From NCBI RefSeq assembly GCF_036997615.1, contig NZ_JAWLQA010000043.1: a DNA stretch of 26,736 nt; one strand, given 5' to 3'. The translations under genes were made by a program, and so were the position numbers. The notes beneath the pieces are model-generated. The model made no database searches, was not told where the DNA came from, and worked only from the letters and a program-made list of their open reading frames with translations. Positions within the stretch are counted from its first letter, which is position 1. Each line of letters starts with the position of its first letter. Positions 15,749-23,792 of this stretch are shown piece by piece. This DNA comes from Brachyspira sp949287565. Its GTDB lineage: Bacteria > Spirochaetota > Brachyspiria > Brachyspirales > Brachyspiraceae.

Positions 15749-15850
15749 ATTGAATTAAAAATTAATAATTACTTGATTTAATACTAATTTATGATAATGT
15801 TAAGAGGTTTGATAATAATAAATAAAAATAAAAAATTAATTGAGGATTAT

Positions 15851-17467
15851 ATGAATACTAAATACATATTTGTAACAGGCGGAGTTGTATCTGGTTTAGG
15901 AAAAGGGATAACAGCATCTTCATTAGGAAGACTTTTAAAGGCTAGAGGATTAAGCGTAACTATACAGAAATTTGATCCTTATATCAATCTTGACCCCGGT
16001 ACTATGAGTCCATTTCAGCATGGTGAGGTTTTTGTTACTGATGACGGGGCAGAAACAGATTTAGATATTGGGCATTATGAAAGATTTATAGATGAAAATT
16101 TAAATAAATTTAGTAATGTTACAACAGGAAAAATTTATCAGCATGTTATAAATATGGAGCGGGAAGGTAAATATTTAGGTGAAACTGTTCAGGTTATACC
16201 TCATATTACTAATGAAATAAAAAGAAGAATATATAGAGAAAATGATACAAAAAGAACTGATATAGTTATAACAGAAATAGGCGGAACTATAGGTGATATA
16301 GAATCTTTGCCTTATATTGAAGCTATAAGACAGATAAAAACAGAATTAGGTCAGGATAATGTTTTATATATACATGTAACATTGATTCCTTTTATAAGTT
16401 CATCTGAAGAAATAAAGACAAAACCTACTCAGCATAGTGTAAAAGAACTTATGCAAAGCGGTATCATACCGGATATTTTGGTATGCAGAACTAGTAAGCA
16501 TTTGCAGGACTCTCATAAATCAAAAATAGCATTATTCTGCAATCTTCCTAAAGAAAATGTATTTGAAAATTTTGATGAGCCTAATATTTATAATGTACCT
16601 ATAATGCTTGAATCACAGGGACTTTCTGATGTTGTATGCAGACATTTTAAATTGCAGACAGCAAAAATAGATTTGACTGATTGGACAAATTTAATAATCA
16701 GACAGAAAAATATTTCTATAACAAATGAAAGAGTGAGAATAGCTATAGTTGGAAAGTATATATCTATGAAAGATGCTTATATATCTTTAGTAGAAGCTTT
16801 AAATCATGGCGGTATATATAATGATATTAATGTTGATATAGAATGGATTTCAGCTGAAGAATTAGAAAATAAAGATGATATATCAGAATATTTCAAAGAT
16901 ATTCAAGGTCTTATAATACCCGGAGGATTCGGAGAGAGAGGAATAGAAGGTAAAATACAGGCTATAAAATATGCTAGAGAAAATAAAATGCCTTATTTAG
17001 GAATATGTTTGGGTATGCAGCTTATGAGTGTTGAATTTGCAAGAAATGTGCTTAAATTGGAAGATGCCAACACAATAGAAGTTAAAGAAAATGCCAAAAA
17101 TCCTATAATCACACTTATGGAAGAGCAGAAAAAGAGCATATTAAAAGGCGGCACTATGAGATTGGGAGCTTTTGCATGTGATATAAAAGATGGAAGTTTA
17201 GCACATAAGCTATATGATAAAACTGAAATTAGTGAAAGACATAGACATAGATATGAATTTAATAATGAATATATAGATGCGATGGAAAAGGCAGGATTTT
17301 TTATAACAGGACGTATGAAAAATGCTGATTTAGTTGAAATTGTTGAGATAAAAGAGCATCCTTTTATGATAGGTGTTCAATTCCACCCAGAATTGAAATC
17401 AAGAATCACTAATCCTCATCCTTTATTTGTAGGATTTGTAGAGGCTGCCAAAAAATTAAAAGCATGA
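15851..17467 (+). CDS. pyrG: CTP synthase
   Basis: CTP synthase makes CTP from UTP, ATP and glutamine, the last step of pyrimidine nucleotide synthesis. ATG 15851 gives 538 residues, the normal length, with GAGG (15842-15845) just upstream; an in-frame ATG at 15791 would add 20 unrelated residues. The synthetase domain starts KYIFVTGGVVSGLGKGITAS, with KFDPYINLDPGTMSPFQHGE and EIGGTIGDIESLPYIEA. The C-terminal class I glutamine amidotransferase domain has PGGFGERG, the nucleophile in GICLGMQ (C386) and H512/E514 in VQFHPE. All key residues are present. A terminator follows at 17502-17540. Confidence 0.97.
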   Translation: MNTKYIFVTGGVVSGLGKGITASSLGRLLKARGLSVTIQKFDPYINLDPGTMSPFQHGEVFVTDDGAETDLDIGHYERFIDENLNKFSNVTTGKIYQHVINMEREGKYLGETVQVIPHITNEIKRRIYRENDTKRTDIVITEIGGTIGDIESLPYIEAIRQIKTELGQDNVLYIHVTLIPFISSSEEIKTKPTQHSVKELMQSGIIPDILVCRTSKHLQDSHKSKIALFCNLPKENVFENFDEPNIYNVPIMLESQGLSDVVCRHFKLQTAKIDLTDWTNLIIRQKNISITNERVRIAIVGKYISMKDAYISLVEALNHGGIYNDINVDIEWISAEELENKDDISEYFKDIQGLIIPGGFGERGIEGKIQAIKYARENKMPYLGICLGMQLMSVEFARNVLKLEDANTIEVKENAKNPIITLMEEQKKSILKGGTMRLGAFACDIKDGSLAHKLYDKTEISERHRHRYEFNNEYIDAMEKAGFFITGRMKNADLVEIVEIKEHPFMIGVQFHPELKSRITNPHPLFVGFVEAAKKLKA

Positions 17468-17501
17468 TTATTTATTGTTAGTTAATAATGCATATTTTTA
17501 T

Positions 17502-17540
17502 AAAAAATCTTTTTTTGTTGCTGCAGCAACGGATTTTTAT
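17502..17540 (+). terminator. terminator after pyrG
   Basis: The perfect 14-nt palindrome GTTGCTGCAGCAAC (17517-17530) is flanked by AAAAAATC (17502-17509) and GATTTTT (17532-17538), which can extend the stem around an unpaired T run. It probably acts on both strands. Confidence 0.65.
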
Positions 17541-17584
17541 ATATATAAGTTAGATAATAATAACAAAATGATTAAGGCTTATAA

Positions 17585-17917
17585 ATGAACAATTATATTA
17601 ATAATATAGATTATAAAAAAGTAGTTGCTTTAAAAGATTTAGTACCAATTAAGGATATATCTGCTCTTTCATTGGTTGATAGAAAAAGTTTAGCTATGAA
17701 TATAATATCAGCTGATAAAAGTAAAGAGATTCCTACACATACAAGCACAGGAGATGTTTTAGTTACAGTGATTGATGGAAAGGCAGAAATAATAGTTGAT
17801 GGAACTTCATTTGAAACATCGTCTGGAGAATCTATTTTAATTCCTGCAAATGCTCCTCATTCATTGAAGGCTATAGAGGCATTCAAAATATTGGTTATAC
17901 AAGTGAAATCCGAGTAA
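17585..17917 (+). CDS. small cupin-domain protein
   Basis: A single-domain cupin of 110 residues. The first cupin motif region is IPTHTSTGDVLVTVIDGKAE, with one His (in THTSTGD) and without the usual second His and Glu. The second is GESILIPANAPHSLKA, with the conserved Pro and His. Fewer metal ligands than in the classical motif suggest weak or altered metal binding. Such small cupins are often stress- or redox-related or sugar-binding; the substrate cannot be told. It is monocistronic, with terminators on both sides. Confidence 0.8.
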   Translation: MNNYINNIDYKKVVALKDLVPIKDISALSLVDRKSLAMNIISADKSKEIPTHTSTGDVLVTVIDGKAEIIVDGTSFETSSGESILIPANAPHSLKAIEAFKILVIQVKSE

Positions 17918-17937
17918 CCCTAAATAAATTCATGATT

Positions 17938-17975
17938 ATGGTATGGGATTATTTCTTATCCTATACCATCTTTAT
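17938..17975 (+). terminator. intrinsic terminator after the cupin gene
   Basis: ATGGTATGGGAT (17938-17949) pairs with ATCCTATACCAT (17958-17969) over 12 bp with one G-U pair and an 8-nt loop, followed by CTTTAT. A strong stem with a modest T tract. Confidence 0.8.
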
Positions 17976-18064
17976 ATAATGTAAAAATATTATAAATACT
18001 TATTTAAAATTTAATGAAAATAATATATATTATTTAGATATATATTTTTTATAGGATTTATATT

Positions 18065-18697
18065 ATGGGAAAAGTGAAAAATGTTTTTACTATGGCAACT
18101 TTATATCTTATTAAGAATTTACTAAATTTTTCTTCAAGATTACTGCCGGTATTTATAATTATATTGTCTTTATTAAAGGTATCAAAAGTATTAATTGATT
18201 TAAGCTGGTATTTTGTTCTAAGCATGTTATTAATAGAAGTGGTACTTGTAATATTTGCATTAGCATTTGATTCTATGTTATTCAAAAATAAAAAAGCTTC
18301 TGATAATGCTGAAAGTAGTTCATCAAATGATACTAAAGAAGAAAATTCAGGAACATCTGAAGTTGCAGTCGCTAATAAATTTTCAGTATTGAATATAGCT
18401 GTTGTCTTTTTTGCATTTTTGGGAATAATATTTGTTATATTGAAATTATTCAAAGCAGTTGCTTGGAGTTGGGTATGGGTTCTTTCTCCATTATGGCTTT
18501 CCACTGCATTAGTGCTTGCTATATTATTAATATTTATAATAGTATTTATAGCATCAGCATTAAGTAAAAAAGATAAAACAAAGGAAGAAGATAGTAGTAC
18601 TGAACAATCTTCATCAGAAAATACAGATAATATAGAAAAAATAGAAAATACAGAAAATAAAGATAATACAGATAATACAGATAATAAAACAGAATAA
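18065..18697 (+). CDS. integral membrane protein with an acidic repeat tail
   Basis: A protein of 210 residues with two pairs of hydrophobic segments: about 8-36 and 44-78, then about 108-128 and 139-165. They are separated by a polar Ser/Glu-rich loop (about 80-105). The motif WSWVWVLSPLWL (about 138-149) resembles the Trp-rich PLW motif of TMEM185/Fragile-X-F-like membrane proteins, a weak similarity from memory. From about 168 the protein is highly charged, ending in a run of ENT/DNT-type triplets encoded by a 9-nt tandem repeat (18662-18686). An AGGA ribosome binding site precedes the ATG. The exchanger gene follows after 31 nt, so the two may be co-transcribed. Function unknown. Confidence 0.7.
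   Translation: MGKVKNVFTMATLYLIKNLLNFSSRLLPVFIIILSLLKVSKVLIDLSWYFVLSMLLIEVVLVIFALAFDSMLFKNKKASDNAESSSSNDTKEENSGTSEVAVANKFSVLNIAVVFFAFLGIIFVILKLFKAVAWSWVWVLSPLWLSTALVLAILLIFIIVFIASALSKKDKTKEEDSSTEQSSSENTDNIEKIENTENKDNTDNTDNKTE
18662..18686 (+). repeat. short 9-nt tandem repeat in coding sequence
   Basis: GATAATACA is repeated twice and then begins a third time, within the acidic C-terminal tail of the membrane protein. The unit is a multiple of three, so copy-number changes would alter tail length without a frameshift. Confidence 0.6.
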
Positions 18698-18728
18698 TTA
18701 AATAATAAAAATAAAGGAAGATAATTTA

Positions 18729-19736
18729 ATGGAAAATATGTTGTTGAATGTAGTTTTTACGGTAGCAGGAATACTGCTATTATATTTGGGCGGAACATAT
18801 ATTGTAGATGGAAGTGTTATGGTAGCTAATAGGCTTAAAATACCATCTATAGTTATAGGGCTCACTGTTGTTGCTATGGGTACATCTATGCCGGAGCTTT
18901 TTGTAAGTTTATTCGGAGCTTTGAGAGGGGAGAGTGCCATTGCGGTAGGTAATGTTATGGGAAGTAATATATTTAATGTTGTATTTGTTCTTGGTGTATC
19001 TGCTTTATTTATGACTATGTCTGCCGGCAAAAAGTCATATTATGTTTCTATGATATCTATGTTTATAATGTATGCAGTCTTAGGTATTATGCTTCTTAAT
19101 TTTAATACAAAAAGATTAAGCGGAGATAAAATATCTATAATTGAAGGTATAATACTTATAGTTTTATTATGTATATATGTTTATTATTTATATAGTGTAA
19201 TATCCAAAGATAAAGATGAATTAGCTGTATTTGAAAAGGAAGTTTCATCATCTACTAAAACTAATTCCATAGCCAGAGCGATATTCAAAATAATAGTTGC
19301 TGTATTGGCATTGGCATTCGGTTCTGACATATTTATTAAAGGTGTTACAGGAATATTCAGAAATTTCTTAAGCGAACATATAATAGGTTTTATAGTTGTT
19401 GCTGTAGGTACAAGCATACCTGAACTTGTTACAAGTGTAATAGCTGCAATTAAAAAAGAGGCTGATATATCTATAGGAAACATAGTAGGAAGTAATATAT
19501 TCAATGTTGGAGGCGTTTTAGGTATATCATCTATGGCTTCATTTAAATTCGGTGGTATTGTTTTAAGCGAAGCACAAGATTATTTAATGGACTTCTCTAT
19601 TATGGTATTTGTAGGATTATTATTATTAGCTTTTACTGTAAAAGGAAAGAGTTTAGGAAAAATAAAAGGATGCATATTTTTGATTATATATATTGCTTAT
19701 GTTGTTTATCTTCTTAAAACTACATCTGTATCATAA
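18729..19736 (+). CDS. calcium/sodium antiporter (CaCA family, YrbG type)
   Basis: This inner-membrane exchanger of 335 residues has about 10 membrane helices in two homologous halves. Each half carries an alpha-repeat: GTSMPELFVS with AVGNVMGSNIFNV (51-84), and GTSIPELVTS with SIGNIVGSNIFNV (227-260). E56 and E232 are the expected ion-binding acids and both are present. It exports Ca2+ in exchange for Na+ (possibly with K+ involvement, as in some relatives). A Lys/Asp-rich cytoplasmic loop joins the halves at about 160-182. GGAAG lies upstream of the ATG. It ends at the boundary with a convergent ABC operon whose last stop is immediately adjacent, leaving no space for a separate terminator. 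Confidence 0.93.
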   Translation: MENMLLNVVFTVAGILLLYLGGTYIVDGSVMVANRLKIPSIVIGLTVVAMGTSMPELFVSLFGALRGESAIAVGNVMGSNIFNVVFVLGVSALFMTMSAGKKSYYVSMISMFIMYAVLGIMLLNFNTKRLSGDKISIIEGIILIVLLCIYVYYLYSVISKDKDELAVFEKEVSSSTKTNSIARAIFKIIVAVLALAFGSDIFIKGVTGIFRNFLSEHIIGFIVVAVGTSIPELVTSVIAAIKKEADISIGNIVGSNIFNVGGVLGISSMASFKFGGIVLSEAQDYLMDFSIMVFVGLLLLAFTVKGKSLGKIKGCIFLIIYIAYVVYLLKTTSVS

Positions 19737-20423
19737 TTAATTATTTATTAATATATCAGTGAGTTTTGCTTGGTGATTTTCTAGTGTATTATTGTCAATA
19801 TATGTTTGAAATATTAATTGAGTGAAATTATTTTTATTTGATAATATATATACATAATCTCCAAGCATAACTGCTTCATATACATCATGTGTAACATAAA
19901 AAATAGTTTTATTTGTTTTTGACTTTATATTTTTTATTATATCGATAAGTTCTTTTTTCCTTTTTATATCCTGTCCTTGCAGAGGCTCATCCATAAATAT
20001 AAAGTTTGAATCATAAGCCAAAGCCCTTGCTAAAGATAATCTCTGCCTCATTCCTCCGCTTAGTTCATTAGGTTTTGAGTTTATATTATTTATTAGTCCT
20101 GTAATTTCTAATGCATTCTTTATTTTTTTATCCATTTCATTTTTATTTTTTATTTTGTCTTTTAATACATATTCTATATTTTTGTATGAAGTTAAAAAAT
20201 CTAAAAGTCTAGGCTCTTGATATACGAATGCTTTATCATCTTTATTTATTTTTGATGATATTATATTTAGAAGTGAAGTTTTACCAGAACCTGAAGCACC
20301 TAGTATTATATTTATTTTATCCAAGTGAAAATCTATATTAAAATTTTTGAATATTATTAAATCATTATAAGAAAGATTTATATTTTCCAATCTGAATATA
20401 TAATCATTTATTTTATCTGTCAT
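19737..20423 (-). CDS. ABC transporter ATP-binding protein (TauB/SsuB/NrtD-like)
   Basis: A 228-residue ATPase with Walker A GASGSGKT (42-49), a Q-loop in VYQEPRLLDFLT (67-78), signature LSGGMRQRLSLARAL (121-135), FMDEPLQGQD (143-152) and switch H179. The QEPRLL and DEPLQGQD forms are characteristic of importers for taurine, alkanesulfonates, nitrate or thiamine precursors. It overlaps the permease gene by 11 nt and has its own AAGGA site within that gene. It is the last gene of a four-gene minus-strand operon. Confidence 0.9.
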   Translation of the reverse strand: MTDKINDYIFRLENINLSYNDLIIFKNFNIDFHLDKINIILGASGSGKTSLLNIISSKINKDDKAFVYQEPRLLDFLTSYKNIEYVLKDKIKNKNEMDKKIKNALEITGLINNINSKPNELSGGMRQRLSLARALAYDSNFIFMDEPLQGQDIKRKKELIDIIKNIKSKTNKTIFYVTHDVYEAVMLGDYVYILSNKNNFTQLIFQTYIDNNTLENHQAKLTDILINN

Positions 20424-21141
20424 GATTAATCCTTATAATGATTTCAAATATACCATTGAATATTATTGCAATAAGACAGTAAGCAAACAAACTTACACTG
20501 TCTAAATATAGATGGGATTCATAAAGTTTAGTACCTATTCCAAAAGCAGGTAAAGCCAATATTTCAGCTGCCAATATGCTTTTCCAAGTTATTCCCATAG
20601 ATTGAGATATTCCAGTAAATATATATGGCTTAATATACGGTATATAAAGATTAATTATCTGAGTCTTTAAAGATACATTGTACGACATTGACATTTCTAT
20701 TAATTTTTTATCTACGTTTATTATGCCGTTTGTTATAGAATCATACATTATCGGCAAAATAACAAGCATAGAAACGAATATCGGCACAGTATTATTATTG
20801 AACCATATTATAGCAACTAATATTAATGGTATAGTAGGTATTGTTCTTATAAAATTTATTATTGGTATTAATATATATATTATAGGAGAAAATATTCCTG
20901 CTGATATGCCTATTATAAATGCCAATAAAAAAGATAAGGCGAATGTTATTAATACTCTAATTAAACTTGATGACAAATCTTTATAGAATGATTTTTCAGA
21001 TATTATTTCTGCAAATTTTTTTAATATATTTGGTATATTTGGAAACACTATTTCAGAATTTATTTTTAAAGCTGTAAAATACCATAAACTAATGAATATA
21101 ATAACACCTAATATCAAATATATAAGTTTTTTATTTTTCAT
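20413..21141 (-). CDS. ABC transporter permease (TauC/SsuC-like)
   Basis: An inner-membrane permease of 242 residues with about six helices, starting with a helix at 6-24. The cytoplasmic coupling loop ILAAEILALPAFGIGTKLYE (about 188-207) is the hallmark of the SsuC/TauC/NrtB group (typically AE...GLG). It pairs with the ATPase that overlaps its 3' end. Its ATG is 2 nt downstream of the stop of the META-domain gene, indicating coupling. No NMT1/TauA-type binding protein is encoded anywhere in the window, so the substrate is unknown. Confidence 0.88.
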   Translation of the reverse strand: MKNKKLIYLILGVIIFISLWYFTALKINSEIVFPNIPNILKKFAEIISEKSFYKDLSSSLIRVLITFALSFLLAFIIGISAGIFSPIIYILIPIINFIRTIPTIPLILVAIIWFNNNTVPIFVSMLVILPIMYDSITNGIINVDKKLIEMSMSYNVSLKTQIINLYIPYIKPYIFTGISQSMGITWKSILAAEILALPAFGIGTKLYESHLYLDSVSLFAYCLIAIIFNGIFEIIIRINHDR

Positions 21142-21143
21142 TA

Positions 21144-21554
21144 TTATTTTATTCTTTTGAATATAAGTACTTCATTATCCAAAGTAGTAATTGTAAGATT
21201 ATTACTTGTAAGTTCTATTGAAGATGCTTTGCTTAATAGTTCTATATATTTTTTTTCTTCTTCTACTGCTTCTGAAGCACCGCCCATTTTTGTGACAACC
21301 ATATCGGTAAATATTATCATATTACCTCTGCGCATTTCATATTTTCCTAAATATGTATTGAATCCGCTATATCCATAAAATTCTTCATTGTAAAATGATA
21401 TTGTAATTCCTCTTCCTGCAAACATATTTGTAAGCTGAAAAGTTTTTCCATTTAATGTACTTGTAGATATATTTATTGACTGTGAAGTTGTAGCACAGGA
21501 GCTTATAAACATTATTATAGTAAAACTTAGTATTAAAATAAAATTTCTTATCAT
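21144..21554 (-). CDS. META/HslJ-domain lipoprotein (copy 1)
   Basis: A 136-residue protein with a lipoprotein signal peptide (FTIIMFISSCATTS; lipid cysteine at about 20). It is followed by one META domain: LNGKTFQLTNMFAGRGITIS, GYSGFNTYLGKYEMRRGNM (the usual G-x-x-G-C-N-x-Y core, with Phe for Cys), then TKMGG, a Glu-rich helix EAVEEEKKYIELLSKASS and the final strands. META domains occur in HslJ and in heat- or antibiotic-stress envelope proteins; their exact role is unclear. AGGAT lies 8 nt before the ATG. The permease gene begins 2 nt after its stop, so it is part of the ABC operon. Confidence 0.8.
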   Translation of the reverse strand: MIRNFILILSFTIIMFISSCATTSQSINISTSTLNGKTFQLTNMFAGRGITISFYNEEFYGYSGFNTYLGKYEMRRGNMIIFTDMVVTKMGGASEAVEEEKKYIELLSKASSIELTSNNLTITTLDNEVLIFKRIK

Positions 21555-21586
21555 TAAAATATCCTATATGCATTGTAACATATTAC

Positions 21587-21991
21587 TTAAAATTCTTCAA
21601 AGACTAAATTCTCACTGGATAATAAAGTATATATTATTAATTGCTTTCCATTAATTTTATATGAAGTAGCATTTTGCAGCATACTAAGATATTCTATTTC
21701 AGCGGCAATTTTTTCACTTGTGCCTGATTTTTTTGTCATTGAAATAGATAGTATGTTAAATATATCTCCATCAATAGTATATGAAGATGAATAATTATTA
21801 ACAGCAGAAAAACCATGTATTGTATCTGGTGTAAACTCTATTGTAATATCCATATCAGGGTGTATACTTACCAATTTAAATCTTCTTCCAAAAAGAGAAT
21901 CATTTTTTGGTTCTTCTATATGAGTAACTTTTGCTGTTGAGCATGAAAATATAAATAATGCTGCTATTAAAACATGTACAATATATTTCAT
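21587..21991 (-). CDS. META/HslJ-domain lipoprotein (copy 2)
   Basis: A 134-residue paralogue of the neighbouring META protein, with signal peptide and lipobox LFIFSCSTAK (cysteine at about 17). The domain shows FGRRFKLVSIHPDMDITIEF, HGFSAVNNYSSSYTIDGDIF (equivalent to the G-x-x-G-C-N-x-Y core, with further divergence), TKKSGTSEKIAAEIEYLSML and a final NLVFEEF. Both copies lack the usual core Cys. AGGATAATT precedes the ATG. It is the first gene of the four-gene minus-strand unit (META2, META1, permease, ATPase), with gaps of 32, 2 and -11 nt. The pair looks like a tandem duplication that has diverged. Confidence 0.75.
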   Translation of the reverse strand: MKYIVHVLIAALFIFSCSTAKVTHIEEPKNDSLFGRRFKLVSIHPDMDITIEFTPDTIHGFSAVNNYSSSYTIDGDIFNILSISMTKKSGTSEKIAAEIEYLSMLQNATSYKINGKQLIIYTLLSSENLVFEEF

Positions 21992-22101
21992 AATTATCCT
22001 AAATTTAATATATAATATTATAGATATTTTCGGTAAAAACTTCTTATATTTAATAATGTAATTTTATATACTATTTTATAATGTTAGTATGATAAAACAT
22101 A

Positions 22102-22129
22102 TTGCAATTTGATGATTCTCATATATAAT
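22102..22129 (+). promoter_or_regulatory. znuA promoter with a possible metal-repressor operator in the spacer
   Basis: TTGCAA (22102-22107) and TATAAT (22124-22129) are 16 bp apart. The spacer holds the dyad ATGA-TTC-TCAT (22112-22122), placed where a Zur/Fur-type repressor would block polymerase. The dyad is short, so the operator is speculative. Confidence 0.4.
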
Positions 22130-22174
22130 TAAAAAAATATAATATGAAATTTAAATATAGAGGTATGAAAACTA

Positions 22175-23032
22175 ATGAAAAAATTTTTAACAATTCTTTT
22201 TATATTGTCATTGTTAGTTGGATGCGGTAATGTATCAAAAGATAATAAAGATTCTTCAAACAAGATAAAAGTGTATGCTAGTATTTATCCAATGTATGAT
22301 TTTGCCAAAAAAATATGCGGAGATAAAGCTGATGTATATAATATGACTTCTACAGGATCTGAGCCGCATGATTTTGAAATAACTTCAAAAGATATGGCTA
22401 ATTTAACAAAGGCTAATTTATTTATATATAATGGCGGAGGAATGGAGCATTGGGTTGATACAGTTAAAGACAGTATAAAAGAATTGAAATATGTAGAAAC
22501 TTCTTCCAATATTGATGATAAAGGATTAGATCCGCATTTTTGGCTTTCTCCTATAAAAGCTAAAAAACAGATGGAGAATATAAAAAATGCATTGGCAGAA
22601 ATAGATGCAGCTAATGCCGATTATTACAATTCTAATTATAATTTCTATGCCGACAGATTAGATGAATTAGATAATCATTTTAAAAATGTTTTATCAAATA
22701 TAAAAAATACTAATGTAGTAGTAACTCATCCGGCTTTCGGACATTTTTGTGAAGAATATTCATTAAATCAGGTTGCTATTGCAAGAGATGAGGCAGATCC
22801 TAAGGCTATGTCAGATACTATAGCTTTTATTAAGAATAATGATGTAAAGGCTATATTTTATGAAGATTTTTCAAGTTCTAAACTTGTAGATTCTATAGCA
22901 AAAGAAACAGGAGTAAAAATACTTACATTAAATCCTATAGAATCTTTAAGCGAGGAATATATTAATGCTGGAGAAGATTATTTTTCTGTAATGGAAGAAA
23001 ATCTTATATCTTTAACTAATGGGCTTAATTAA
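22175..23032 (+). CDS. znuA: zinc ABC transporter, metal-binding lipoprotein ZnuA
   Basis: A 285-residue cluster A-I (ZnuA/TroA-type) binding protein. It has a lipoprotein signal with lipobox LLVGC (C17), then the metal-site elements H65 (GSEPHDFEIT), H121 (DPHFWLSP), H185 (VVTHPAFGHF) and the C-terminal TLNPIESLSE. The last is usually LDP, whose Asp is a ligand in several relatives; here it is Asn253, with E256 nearby. The His-rich loop typical of many ZnuA proteins is absent. In a spirochaete it would sit on the outer face of the inner membrane and deliver Zn2+ (possibly Mn2+) to ZnuBC. znuC follows after 9 nt. Confidence 0.9.
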   Translation: MKKFLTILFILSLLVGCGNVSKDNKDSSNKIKVYASIYPMYDFAKKICGDKADVYNMTSTGSEPHDFEITSKDMANLTKANLFIYNGGGMEHWVDTVKDSIKELKYVETSSNIDDKGLDPHFWLSPIKAKKQMENIKNALAEIDAANADYYNSNYNFYADRLDELDNHFKNVLSNIKNTNVVVTHPAFGHFCEEYSLNQVAIARDEADPKAMSDTIAFIKNNDVKAIFYEDFSSSKLVDSIAKETGVKILTLNPIESLSEEYINAGEDYFSVMEENLISLTNGLN

Positions 23033-23041
23033 ATAATTATT

Positions 23042-23782
23042 ATGAGTAAGATTATAGAATTTAAAAATGTTCATTTTGGATATACTTCTGATGATATATT
23101 AAAATGTATAAGTTTTGATGTGAATAAAGGAGATTTTGTATCTATAATAGGTTCTAATGGTGCGGGAAAAAGTACTATATTAAAACTTATTTTAGGAGAG
23201 ATTAGCCAATTTAGAGGAAGTATAAAACTATATGAAGAGGATATAAACAAATTCAAAGACTGGAAAAGAATAGGGTATTTAGAGCAGAATGCTTATTCCA
23301 AAATTATGAATTTTCCTGCTACTGTTTATGAAATAGTTATGTCTAATAATTTTGCAGATATAGGTTTATTTAAATTTCCGAATAAGACTCATCGTATTAA
23401 AGTTATAAATGCATTAGAGCTTTTAGGTATGGAAAAATATAAAAACAGAATGATATCCAAACTTTCAGGCGGACAGATTCAAAGAGTTTTTTTAGCAAGG
23501 ACATTGATATCTGAACCAGATTTACTTGTACTTGATGAGCCTACAAATGGTGTGGACAGAGAAACTATTGATTTAATATACAAAATATTACAGGATTTAA
23601 ATAAAGAAAAAAAAGTAACTATAATAATGGTTACGCATGATGTAGAGAAGATGTCTAGTATATCTAATAGGGTATTTTGTTTTGAAGAAGGTTCTTTAGT
23701 AGAGCTTGAAAAGAAACAAATATATGATGAGCTTTCACATAAGCATAAGCATCCTAATACTGACAGTGTTTGTTCTTGTTAA
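23042..23782 (+). CDS. znuC: zinc ABC transporter ATP-binding protein ZnuC
   Basis: A 246-residue ATPase with Walker A GSNGAGKST (37-45), YLEQ Q-loop (79-82), signature LSGGQIQRVFLAR (141-153), LDEPTNGVD (164-172) and H199. Its best context is znuA immediately upstream. The C-terminus has HKHKH (233-237) followed by CSC (244-246), a metal-binding-like tail that could sense cytoplasmic zinc. The permease gene znuB is not downstream on the same strand but lies beyond a repeat region in the opposite orientation. Confidence 0.9.
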   Translation: MSKIIEFKNVHFGYTSDDILKCISFDVNKGDFVSIIGSNGAGKSTILKLILGEISQFRGSIKLYEEDINKFKDWKRIGYLEQNAYSKIMNFPATVYEIVMSNNFADIGLFKFPNKTHRIKVINALELLGMEKYKNRMISKLSGGQIQRVFLARTLISEPDLLVLDEPTNGVDRETIDLIYKILQDLNKEKKVTIIMVTHDVEKMSSISNRVFCFEEGSLVELEKKQIYDELSHKHKHPNTDSVCSC

Positions 23783-23792
23783 TTGATTTATT

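Noticed and set aside
15791..15850. 20-residue extension of CTP synthase
   Set aside because: CTP synthases begin just before the KYIFVTGG motif; GAGG precedes ATG 15851.
18058..18504. 148-codon minus-strand ORF opposite the membrane-protein gene
   Set aside because: It is the complement of a clear plus-strand gene with proper helices and a ribosome binding site.
18601..18697. Short repeats considered as a CRISPR or VNTR array
   Set aside because: Units are 9 nt, without spacers, and encode a continuous acidic protein tail.
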